Shown one piece after another: positions 9,239 to 16,440 of a DNA stretch of 64,000 nt. The stretch lies in assembly GCA_900068845.1 (NCBI GenBank), contig CEFQ01000010.1, positions 415,326-479,325 of the forward strand, given 5' to 3'. The first letter of the stretch is position 1; each line of letters begins with the position of its first letter. Under the pieces are notes generated by a model. It worked only from the letters and a program-made list of their open reading frames with translations. It had not been told where the DNA came from and ran no database searches. The stretch comes from Enterobacter ludwigii (GTDB lineage: Bacteria; Pseudomonadota; Gammaproteobacteria; Enterobacterales; Enterobacteriaceae). Position numbers and translations under genes: made by a program.

Positions 9239-10060
9239 ATGAAAAAGCTGTTATTGAGTGCCATCAGTGCCGCCGTGCTGCTGCAATCCTCTGCCTGGGC
9301 AGATATCGCCGTGCCTGCCGCCATTAAAGAGAAAGGGCTGACGGTTGCCATCATGCCGAACTATCCGCCGATGGATTTCAAAGATCCGGCGACCAACCAG
9401 CTGACCGGCGTGGATTACGATCTCGGCCAGGCGATTGGTGAAAAGTTGGGCGTGAAGATCAACTGGCAGGAGATCGCCTTCGAGCAGATGGTAAATGCGG
9501 TGGTGACCAAACGCGTTGATCTGGTGATGTCTGGCATGACTGACACCAAAGAGCGTCAGCAGGTGGTGAATTTTATCGATTACTTTAAAACCGGCCCGCA
9601 GTTCTACACCCAATCCGCGCGCAGCGATATCAATAGCGCGATGGATCTGTGCGGCAAGAAAGTCGGCACCAGCCGCCGCACCACCTTCCCGTTAGAGATT
9701 GCCAACTGGTCCAAAGCGCATTGTGAAGCCGCCGGTAAGCCCGCGATCATTGTCGTAGGTGCCGAAGGTACCGCTGATGCGCGTACTCAGCTGCGTCAAA
9801 ACCGTCTCGATGGCGTGGTGCAGGGCAGTGAAACGCTGCCGTACATCATGGATCTGGAAAAAGGCAAATATAAGCCGCTCGATAAAGCCTTCTCCTTCCA
9901 ATACACCGGCATGGCGATTGGCAAAGATGCGGGCGAGCTGACCACGGCGGTGCAGGCCGCTATCGACGCGATGATTGCCGACGGTTCCTACCAGAAAATC
10001 CTCAGCAAATGGGGCCTGGCCGACAACGGCGTGACGCAAGCAACGGTCAACCAAGGCTAA
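9239..10060 (+). CDS. Periplasmic amino acid-binding protein
   Basis: 273-residue solute-binding protein of the SBP_bac_3 family with a clear signal peptide (MKKLLLSAISAAVLL, cleavage after AWA). 'GVDYDLGQAIGEKLGVKINW' is the usual lobe-1 motif. Two cysteines (in DLCGKK and AHCEA) could form a disulfide. It delivers the substrate of the lyase operon to the inner-membrane importer. The ligand is expected to be a polar, amino acid-like compound, but cannot be named. Confidence 0.9.
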   Translation: MKKLLLSAISAAVLLQSSAWADIAVPAAIKEKGLTVAIMPNYPPMDFKDPATNQLTGVDYDLGQAIGEKLGVKINWQEIAFEQMVNAVVTKRVDLVMSGMTDTKERQQVVNFIDYFKTGPQFYTQSARSDINSAMDLCGKKVGTSRRTTFPLEIANWSKAHCEAAGKPAIIVVGAEGTADARTQLRQNRLDGVVQGSETLPYIMDLEKGKYKPLDKAFSFQYTGMAIGKDAGELTTAVQAAIDAMIADGSYQKILSKWGLADNGVTQATVNQG

Positions 10061-10072
10061 AGGAGCACACAG

Positions 10073-10918
10073 ATGCAGCAACCGGGCGCAGTGCGCTGGC
10101 CGCAGGGTAAACGCGGCTGTATGGCGCTGGCATTTGACCTCGACGGTCCCACCGGCGATGCCATGCTGAATGGCAGCCTGTGGTCAACGCCAGAGTATTT
10201 TACCTTTGGCGCTTACGGGCCGTACCGCGCGCTCGGGCGTCTGCTTGATCTGCTGCGCGCCTTCCAGATCCCCGCCACCTTCTTTGTGCCGGCGTGGGTG
10301 GTGGAGCAGTGGCCGCAGCAGTGTCAGGCGATCATCGAACAGGGCCACGAAGTGGCCTATCACGGCTATCGCCACGAATCCTTCTGGGCGATTTCACCGG
10401 AAGAACAGCGCGCGGTAATGGCGAAATCCGCTGAGATCTTTAAGCAATATCTCGGCATCACCGCCTGCGGGTTTCGGACGCCGTCGGGCGACTGGCATGC
10501 CGAAACGCCGCAGATCCTTCGCGACGCGGGTGTGATTTACTCCAGCAGCATGCGCGGTGACGATCGTCCTTACAGCATTGCGGTGGCGGGCCATACGCCG
10601 CTGGTGGAGATCCCCGGCAAGTGGGAGATGGACGATTACGCCTCGCTGGCCTATACGCGCCAGCCCGATTTCCCCAAAGGCGGCGACCGCATCGCCAGCT
10701 ATGCGCATACGCGGGATAACTGGCAGCGCGAGTTCGATGGCGCGATGGATGAAGGTTTGTGCCTCACTACGCTGTTCCACCCGAAAATCTCCGGTCAGCC
10801 GGGACGCCTGCTGCTGCTCGAACAGCTGTTTGAACATATGACGGCGCGCGATGACGTGTGGTTTGCGCGCTGCGACGCGGTGGCGCAATGGTATTTGCAG
10901 GAGCAACAGCATGACTGA
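10073..10918 (+). CDS. NodB-type polysaccharide deacetylase-like hydrolase
   Basis: 281-residue cytoplasmic (no signal peptide) NodB-fold hydrolase. Metal and catalytic motifs look intact: 'FDLDG' (D22, D24), 'HGYRH' (H97, H101), 'FRTPSGDW' (134-141) and a late 'FHP'. In this subfamily, close to HpPgdA, PuuE allantoinase and bacterial cyclic imidases, substrates are often small cyclic amides or imides rather than polysaccharide. In an operon with an importer and a C-N lyase, ring opening of a small imported molecule is more likely than cell-wall work. AGGAG precedes the ATG, and the gene overlaps its paralogue by eight bases. Confidence 0.82.
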   Translation: MQQPGAVRWPQGKRGCMALAFDLDGPTGDAMLNGSLWSTPEYFTFGAYGPYRALGRLLDLLRAFQIPATFFVPAWVVEQWPQQCQAIIEQGHEVAYHGYRHESFWAISPEEQRAVMAKSAEIFKQYLGITACGFRTPSGDWHAETPQILRDAGVIYSSSMRGDDRPYSIAVAGHTPLVEIPGKWEMDDYASLAYTRQPDFPKGGDRIASYAHTRDNWQREFDGAMDEGLCLTTLFHPKISGQPGRLLLLEQLFEHMTARDDVWFARCDAVAQWYLQEQQHD

Positions 10919-11798
10919 CCCTTCACGCTGGCCGCTGGGCTTCCAGTCGGCGGCGATCCTCACCATCGACTTCAACGACATTCACGGCATTCTCACTCAG
11001 GCGCCGGCGGTGGCGGGGCGCGATAAAACGCTGTCGGTGTGGCGCTACGGCACGCTGCGCGGCGTCGATCGCGTGCTGGCGCTGCTGGCGGAAAAGCAGC
11101 TCAAAGCAACCTGGTGTATGCCAGCCATTGTTGCTGAGGAGCAGCCGGAGTTGGTGCGGCGCATGGTGACCGACGGCCATGAAATCGCCTGCAGCGGCGA
11201 TGTGCATGAAGATTTTTCGCTGCTCACGCTCGAGCAGCAGATCGGAAGCGTAGTACGCGGTTGCGACAAACTGGCGCACATCACTGGCCGCCCTATTATC
11301 GGCTTCCGTACACCCGCCGGGCAGTGGAAACCAGGACTGGCTGAGGCGCTGGTCGCACGCGGCATTTGCTGGTCATCGAGCTGGCGCGGCGATGATTTGC
11401 CGTACTTCCATCCCGGCACGCGCTTAGTCGAACTGCCGATGCACTATACGCTGGAAGATGAGCCGTACTTTGCTTTTAACCTCAGCCCGGCGATTCCGCC
11501 TGGACAATCGCGCATTGCGCCTTATGGCGAAACGCTGGCTAACCTGACACAGGATTTCCACGGCTTCCACCGCTTTGGCCTGTGCTATTTGCTGCGCCTG
11601 CACCCGGAAATTATCGGCACCGCCGGGCGCATTGGGCTGCTGCGCTCGCTGCTCGATACGCTGCAACAGCACAACGTGTGGATCGCCACCGCTGAGCAGG
11701 CGGCGACGCACTGGCAGACGCAGCCGGATAATGATGTCTCGCATCCGGCCGAAGTCTTTACCCGCATCATTGGAGGTGCGCATGGCGAACACGCTTGA
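10911..11798 (+). CDS. NodB-type hydrolase paralogue with altered metal site
   Basis: 295-residue NodB-fold protein evidently related to its upstream neighbour: 'FRTPAGQWKP' against FRTPSGDWHA, and 'LHPEIIGTAGRIGLL' against FHPKISGQPGRLLLL. The metal site is changed: FDLDG becomes 'IDFND' (second Asp to Asn22) and HGYRH becomes 'SGDVH' (first His to Ser95). It may be a structural partner of the intact enzyme or have different chemistry. The start overlaps the upstream gene (ATGACTGA), and the 3' end overlaps the next gene by 17 bases. Confidence 0.8.
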   Translation: MTDPSRWPLGFQSAAILTIDFNDIHGILTQAPAVAGRDKTLSVWRYGTLRGVDRVLALLAEKQLKATWCMPAIVAEEQPELVRRMVTDGHEIACSGDVHEDFSLLTLEQQIGSVVRGCDKLAHITGRPIIGFRTPAGQWKPGLAEALVARGICWSSSWRGDDLPYFHPGTRLVELPMHYTLEDEPYFAFNLSPAIPPGQSRIAPYGETLANLTQDFHGFHRFGLCYLLRLHPEIIGTAGRIGLLRSLLDTLQQHNVWIATAEQAATHWQTQPDNDVSHPAEVFTRIIGGAHGEHA

Positions 11799-13143
11799 TC
11801 AACTGGCGGCGTTTATCGCCGATACGCGCTTTGAGCAGCTTCCCGAACCGCTCGTCGAGCAGGCGAAGCGCCATCTGCTCGATACGCTCGGCGCGTCGCT
11901 GGCCGGCTGCGACAGCCCGATTTGGCGTGCATGTCTGGCGCTGGTGCAGGCAGAAGGCGGACGTGAACAGGCGCAGGTTTGGGGTAGCGCGCAGCAGGTT
12001 AATGCGCGTCAGGCGGCATGGCTGAACGGCGTGGCCGCGCACATGTATGAACTTGACGATACCGGCGGCTGCGATCACTCCGGCGCAGTAGTGATCCCGG
12101 CGCTGCTGGCGGCACTGCCGCTGGCGACGCAGCCGGTGGATGGTCAGGCGCTGATCGTCGCGATGGTGATTGGCTATGATGTTGGCCGCCGCGTGTTAGA
12201 AGCCTGCGGCGGCTATTCAGTGCACAACGGCGCAGGATGGCACTCCACCGCCAGCTGCGGCGTGTTTGGTGCGGCAGCGGCGGTCTGTTCGCTGCTGCAA
12301 CTGGAGCGCGCGCAGTGTGCGTCCGCGCTGGGGATTGCTGCCAGCTTCAGCGGCGGTTTATGGGGCTTTATCCACGACGGCTCGCACACCAAAAAGCTGC
12401 ATGCCGCGCGGGCTGCGGAAGGTGGCGTGCAGGCCGCACTGCTGGCACAACGCGGTATCAGCGGGCCTTCCGCCGTGTTTGAGCCACGCTGGGGCGGCTT
12501 CCTGCAAACCGTCGCGCCAGAGACGCAGCAGCCGCAGGCGCTGACGGCGGATCTTGGCGAGGTGTGGAAGCTGGCGCGCTGTTCCATCAAGCCCTACGCC
12601 TCGTGCCGGGGTACCCATGCGGCGATTGATGCACTGGGGATGTTGCTGCAGCAGCATGCTGTGCGGGTAGAGCAGATTGCGCGCATTGTGGTGGGCGTTA
12701 ATCCCTTCCTGCTGGAGATGTGCGGCGGGCGCGAGCTGCACAGTCTGGCGGCCGCGCAGATGAGCCTACCTTATGCGCTGGCAGCACGTGCGCTATACGG
12801 TTCGGCAGAGCTGGCGAGTTATGACGATGCCAAACGCCTGCATCCTGACGTGGAAGCGCTTTTGGAGCGGATTGAGCTGGTGATTGATGATCAGCAGAGC
12901 CGCGATGATGAGCCGTGGGTGCGGCTGGAAACCGTGCAGGGCGCACAGTGGCAGCTGCATGTGCCGGTGCCGTCGGGCGCGCCAACCAACCCGCTCAGTC
13001 TCGATGCCTTGCTGGCGAAGTACCGCAGTTTGGCGCGGCGCGTGCTGCCGCTGCAGCAGGTCGAACAGCTGGAAGCGGTGTGTCTGGAGCTGGATGAAGT
13101 GGCGGATGTGCAGGAAATGGTGGCGTTGTTGGCGGTGAGGTGA
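11782..13143 (+). CDS. MmgE/PrpD-family protein
   Basis: 453-residue MmgE/PrpD protein. Motifs include 'GWHSTASCGVFGAAAA', 'HDGSHTKKLHAARAAEGG' and 'KPYASCRGTHAAIDA'. Known members are 2-methylcitrate dehydratase, cis-aconitate decarboxylase and iminodisuccinate epimerase. The last is notable because iminodisuccinate degradation pairs an MmgE/PrpD epimerase with an aspartase-superfamily C-N lyase, the combination seen in this operon; that link is inference. The start at 11782 has TGGAGGT upstream and overlaps the preceding gene; longer frames run through that gene. Confidence 0.82.
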   Translation: MANTLDQLAAFIADTRFEQLPEPLVEQAKRHLLDTLGASLAGCDSPIWRACLALVQAEGGREQAQVWGSAQQVNARQAAWLNGVAAHMYELDDTGGCDHSGAVVIPALLAALPLATQPVDGQALIVAMVIGYDVGRRVLEACGGYSVHNGAGWHSTASCGVFGAAAAVCSLLQLERAQCASALGIAASFSGGLWGFIHDGSHTKKLHAARAAEGGVQAALLAQRGISGPSAVFEPRWGGFLQTVAPETQQPQALTADLGEVWKLARCSIKPYASCRGTHAAIDALGMLLQQHAVRVEQIARIVVGVNPFLLEMCGGRELHSLAAAQMSLPYALAARALYGSAELASYDDAKRLHPDVEALLERIELVIDDQQSRDDEPWVRLETVQGAQWQLHVPVPSGAPTNPLSLDALLAKYRSLARRVLPLQQVEQLEAVCLELDEVADVQEMVALLAVR

Positions 13144-13150
13144 TTTTATT

Positions 13151-13289
13151 GTGCTCGCTGTCCCCCATCCCGGCCTTCCCCCATAAATGGGGGAAGGAGA
13201 CGCTGCCACATGCAGCTTCAGAACGAACATATGGCAGCATCTTCCTCCCCCATTTATGGGGGAGGACCGAGGAGGGGGACAGCGAGCAC
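13151..13289. repeat. 139-bp inverted-repeat element, copy 2
   Basis: Same length and same 16-bp terminal inverted repeats as the copy at 4846-4984. The two internal hairpins keep pairing although their tips differ (stem ends CAT/ATG here, CGC/GCG in copy 1), so the base changes are compensatory. It sits between the convergent MmgE/PrpD and alcohol dehydrogenase genes and may act as a bidirectional terminator. The two copies flank the lyase regulator and operon. Confidence 0.85.
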
Positions 13290-13318
13290 ATTCAAACCAC
13301 AGCGAGCACATTCAAACC
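13279..13318. repeat. 20-bp tandem duplication at element end
   Basis: The unit ACAGCGAGCACATTCAAACC occurs twice in tandem (13279-13298 and 13299-13318). It consists of the last bases of the 139-bp element plus its flank, as would arise by replication slippage. Confidence 0.85.
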
Positions 13319-13323
13319 ATAAA

Positions 13324-14409
13324 CTAAACTCTGCCCGCCAACCCTTCAACCCGCTCAATCGCCGCCAGCAACCGTGCTTCGGTCACCGTTTCGCCCATAT
13401 TCGCCATATCCGGCGCGTGTACCGATTCGCGCACAATCAGCGCCAGCTCACGCTCATCCAGCGGCGCAATCGCACTCAGCGTCAGCGGTACGCCACAATC
13501 GCGCGCCAGGCGCATCTCATCCAGTATTTCCTCATCTGCGCGGTTCTCCAGCGCCAGCAAACAGAGATTGCCGAAGCCGACCAGCAAGCCGTGACCAAAC
13601 TCGCGAGTTTTCTCGCAGAAGGTAAAGCCTTCATAAATCGCGTGGGACGCCGCTGCGTGTGCGCCGTTGCTCATCAGCGAAGTCAATCCGGCCCAGGTGA
13701 AGATTGCATCCAGCACCTGATCCAGCGCCGCGCTGCTTTCTCCGCGTAATACTGCCGCATACGCTGCCGGACCGTGTTCGGCAATCACCTCATAACAGAT
13801 TTGGCTGTGCGCCAGTGACGAGAGCGCATTGCCTGCGCGCGCGGGATGACGTGCGCTGACCGCGCGAAACTCGTACCACTTCGCCAACGTATCGCCCAGC
13901 CCGGCCGCCAGCCAGCGTGCGGGCGCGTTAGCCAGCAATTCGCTGTCGATAATCACCGCCGCCGGAGCCTGCGGCAGCGGGAAGATATCGAAGAAATTGC
14001 CGTTGTCGTCGTAGCGAATGCTGAGCGGCGTCACCGCTGAACAGGTGGCGGCGATGGTCGGCAGCGTCACCACCGGCAAGCCGAGCTGCGCGCCGACCGC
14101 TTTCACCGTATCCAGCGCTTTACCGCCCCCGACGCCAATCAGCAGCTCGGTGTGCAGTTCGCTGGCCATCGCCGCCAGACGATTGATGTGCGTGATCGAG
14201 GTTTCGCCGCCAAACCACGCCTGCGCCAGCAGCGTGACGTTGGCGGTCAGCAGTTGCGCACGCACCTGCGCTTCTACTGCCTGCAACGCCTGATGGCCGC
14301 CAATCAGCAGCGCACGCTGGCCCAGTCCGGCACAGATTGCGCCTAATTGATCGATCACGCCGGCACCGCGCAGCACGCGCGCCGGAAACACCAGATTCTG
14401 TTGGGTCAT
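13324..14409 (-). CDS. Iron-type alcohol dehydrogenase (GldA/HcxA-like)
   Basis: 361-residue group III dehydrogenase of the glycerol dehydrogenase/YbdH (HcxA) branch. The NAD-binding motif is 'GVGGGKALDTVKA'; 'TLPTIAATCSAVTPLS' and 'GLGDTLAKWYE' match the YbdH branch, and the metal site includes the Asp of GLGD and the later His residues 'GAHAAASHAIYEG'. HcxA reduces 2-oxo acids, so a hydroxy- or oxo-acid substrate is plausible. Its ATG overlaps the ureohydrolase stop, so both belong to one operon opposite the second LysR gene. Confidence 0.82.
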   Translation of the reverse strand: MTQQNLVFPARVLRGAGVIDQLGAICAGLGQRALLIGGHQALQAVEAQVRAQLLTANVTLLAQAWFGGETSITHINRLAAMASELHTELLIGVGGGKALDTVKAVGAQLGLPVVTLPTIAATCSAVTPLSIRYDDNGNFFDIFPLPQAPAAVIIDSELLANAPARWLAAGLGDTLAKWYEFRAVSARHPARAGNALSSLAHSQICYEVIAEHGPAAYAAVLRGESSAALDQVLDAIFTWAGLTSLMSNGAHAAASHAIYEGFTFCEKTREFGHGLLVGFGNLCLLALENRADEEILDEMRLARDCGVPLTLSAIAPLDERELALIVRESVHAPDMANMGETVTEARLLAAIERVEGLAGRV

Positions 14410-15365
14410 CACTTTTTCTCTGTGTAACGGACGCCGGGCAACACGCACAGCATCTCATAAAGGATATTGGCCGCCAGCTGCGAGGTCATGCCGCTGATAT
14501 CATACGGCGGCGAGACTTCCACCAGATCGCCGCCCACCAGATTGAGTCCACGGCAGCCACGCACGATCTCCAGCCCCTGCATTGAAGTTAAACCGCCCAC
14601 TTCCGGCGTGCCGGTGCCGGGCGCCCAGGCGGGATCGAAGCTGTCGATGTCGTAAGAGAGATACACCGGGCCGTCGCCGATACGCGCACGCACCTCGGCC
14701 ATCAGCGGCGTCATCGAGCGATACCAGCACTGCTCGGCGGGTATCAGATGGAAGCCCTGATCGACGCCCCACTGAAAATCATCGGCGGCGTAACCCTGCG
14801 CACGTTGCCCAATCTGCACCACGCGCTGACAATCAAGCAGGCCTTCTTCCACCGCGCGGCGGAAGGTGGTGCCATGGGCGATTTTCTCGCCAAACATCTC
14901 ATCGTTGGTATCAGTGTGCGCATCGATGTGAATGAGACCTACAGGTCCGTGCTTCTTCGCCAGCGCGCGCAAAATCGGTAGCGTCAGGGTGTGATCGCCG
15001 CCGAGCGTTAAAGGAATAATCGGCCAGTTATTCAGCTCGGTATAATAGTTTTCAATGATATCAACCGATTTCAGCAGGCTGTAAGTGTTGATCGGCACAT
15101 CACCGAGATCGCCGACGCGCAGCGAATCAAACGGCGCTGCACCGGTGGCCATGTTATACGGGCGAATCATGACCGAATCGGCGCGAATGGCGCGCGGGCC
15201 ATAGCGCGTGCCGCTGCGCTGCGAGGTGCCGATATCCAGCGGAATGCCGACGAACGCTACATCCAAATCGGCCGGGGATTCCGCGGCGGGCAGACGCATC
15301 ATGGTGCCGCGTCCGGCGAAGCGGGGCATCTCATTGCCGCCTTGCGGCTGGGGGAAATCGGTCAT
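14409..15365 (-). CDS. Ureohydrolase, guanidinobutyrase/agmatinase family
   Basis: 318-residue binuclear manganese ureohydrolase. Metal motifs are intact: 'GGDHT' (122-126), 'DAHTDT' (148-153) and 'DIDSFDPAWAPGTGTPEVGG' in part (D239, D241, D244). The N-terminal 'QGGNEMPRFAGRGTMMRLP' and 'IRPYNMATGAAPFDSL' strongly recall Pseudomonas 4-guanidinobutyrase/3-guanidinopropionase rather than SpeB. It should release urea from a guanidino compound. Divergent from LysR at 15490, which probably controls it; co-transcribed with the dehydrogenase. Exact substrate unproven. Confidence 0.87.
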   Translation of the reverse strand: MTDFPQPQGGNEMPRFAGRGTMMRLPAAESPADLDVAFVGIPLDIGTSQRSGTRYGPRAIRADSVMIRPYNMATGAAPFDSLRVGDLGDVPINTYSLLKSVDIIENYYTELNNWPIIPLTLGGDHTLTLPILRALAKKHGPVGLIHIDAHTDTNDEMFGEKIAHGTTFRRAVEEGLLDCQRVVQIGQRAQGYAADDFQWGVDQGFHLIPAEQCWYRSMTPLMAEVRARIGDGPVYLSYDIDSFDPAWAPGTGTPEVGGLTSMQGLEIVRGCRGLNLVGGDLVEVSPPYDISGMTSQLAANILYEMLCVLPGVRYTEKK

Positions 15366-15449
15366 CTCGGGCTCCTTCGGTTAAGTGAAGCCCATCATTA
15401 CTCGGTTGTCTGCCGGGAAAAATCCTTGACAGCCGATAATCACTTCAGA

Positions 15450-15474
15450 GATTACTTAACTTTAGTTAGCAATC
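15450..15474. promoter_or_regulatory. Dyad in ureohydrolase-LysR intergenic region
   Basis: TAACT-TT-AGTTA (15457-15468) is nested in an outer GATT/AATC pair, in the gap between the divergent ureohydrolase and LysR genes. An A+T-rich dyad about 20 bases from the LysR start is what an autoregulatory LysR site would look like. Confidence 0.4.
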
Positions 15475-15489
15475 ACTGAAGGAAAATCG

Positions 15490-16386
15490 GTGCAGACGCT
15501 TCCCAACCTTAAACTGCTGCAGGTATTCGCCAGCGTGGTGGAAAATCAGGGCTATTCGCGCGCGCAGCAGGCGTTGAACATGACCACGCCGGCCATCAGC
15601 GCCTACATGAGCGAGCTGGAAAGCCAGCTCGGTTTTATTCTGTGTCAGCGCGGGCGCGGCGGGTTTACGCTTACCAGCAAAGGCGAGCAGTTCTATCGCT
15701 ACAGCCAGGAGATGCTGGCGACGCTGGCGGGCTGGCAAGAGCAGGTGGAAACGCTAAAAAGCGCGCAGGGCGGTACCTTCTCGCTCGGCGTGGTGGACGC
15801 CACCGTCACCGACAGCACGCTGGATCTGCCCGCCGCGATTGCTCGCTTCAACCAGCGTTTTCCGGCGGTGTTCTTTAATCTGAGTGTGCGCGATCCCAAT
15901 GAGTTACAGCAGCAGCTGCTGGAGGATCGGCTCGATTTGGCGATTGGTCATTTTCCACTGCGCGCCAGCAATTTGGTGACCATTCCGCTGTATGAAGAGC
16001 AGCATTGGCTCTATTGCAGCCCTGAACATCCGCTGGCGACCGGCCAACCTGATGTGCGCACCGTGCAGCAAACCGGCATGGTGACGCGCCGCTACTGGAA
16101 TCAGCAGGAGCTGAACAAGCGCGGCTTCCGTCAGAGCAATGCGTCGGTAGAGAGCATTGAAGCGCAGCTGACGCTGATTCTCTCCGGCCGCTTCATCGGC
16201 TATTTGCCCGAACACTACGCGCGCAGCGGGGAACAGCAGGGCACGCTGCGGCGCCTGCTACCGCATCATTTTCACTTCCGTGCGCCGTTCTCTTTTGCTT
16301 TCCGCCGGGGCCGCGCGCGGGAAACCTTGATCCGCGCGATGCGTGAAATTCTGAATCCAGCGCGAAAAAATAGCAGCGAAAGCTGA
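15490..16386 (+). CDS. LysR-family regulator of the ureohydrolase operon
   Basis: 298-residue LysR-type regulator with an N-terminal helix-turn-helix ('LLQVFASVVENQGYSRAQQA', then LNMTTPAISAYMSELE). Start is GTG, preceded by AAGGA. It carries 'GRFIGYLPEHYA', nearly identical to the segment in the LysR at 5004, which ties the two regulators together. Divergent from the ureohydrolase gene and a likely regulator of it. Confidence 0.85.
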   Translation: MQTLPNLKLLQVFASVVENQGYSRAQQALNMTTPAISAYMSELESQLGFILCQRGRGGFTLTSKGEQFYRYSQEMLATLAGWQEQVETLKSAQGGTFSLGVVDATVTDSTLDLPAAIARFNQRFPAVFFNLSVRDPNELQQQLLEDRLDLAIGHFPLRASNLVTIPLYEEQHWLYCSPEHPLATGQPDVRTVQQTGMVTRRYWNQQELNKRGFRQSNASVESIEAQLTLILSGRFIGYLPEHYARSGEQQGTLRRLLPHHFHFRAPFSFAFRRGRARETLIRAMREILNPARKNSSES

Positions 16387-16397
16387 CGCTGCGCCCA

Positions 16398-16417
16398 TAC
16401 TGTGTAAAAATACAGGC
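16398..16417 (+). promoter_or_regulatory. LexA (SOS) box of dinG
   Basis: TACTGTGTAAAAATACAGGC: CTGT-N8-ACAG with an A/T-rich centre, 24 bases before the dinG start. This matches the enterobacterial SOS box, and dinG is a known LexA target in E. coli. Confidence 0.9.
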
Positions 16418-16440
16418 CAATTCAGCAAACAGTAACGACA

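Noticed and set aside
10073..11798. Cell-wall polysaccharide deacetylases
   Set aside because: Neither protein has a signal peptide or membrane anchor and both are embedded in an importer-lyase operon, so a cytoplasmic small-molecule role fits better.
13140..13322. 60-codon frame across the 139-bp element
   Set aside because: The translation only reads through inverted-repeat DNA, and a similar frame in copy 1 has a different sequence.
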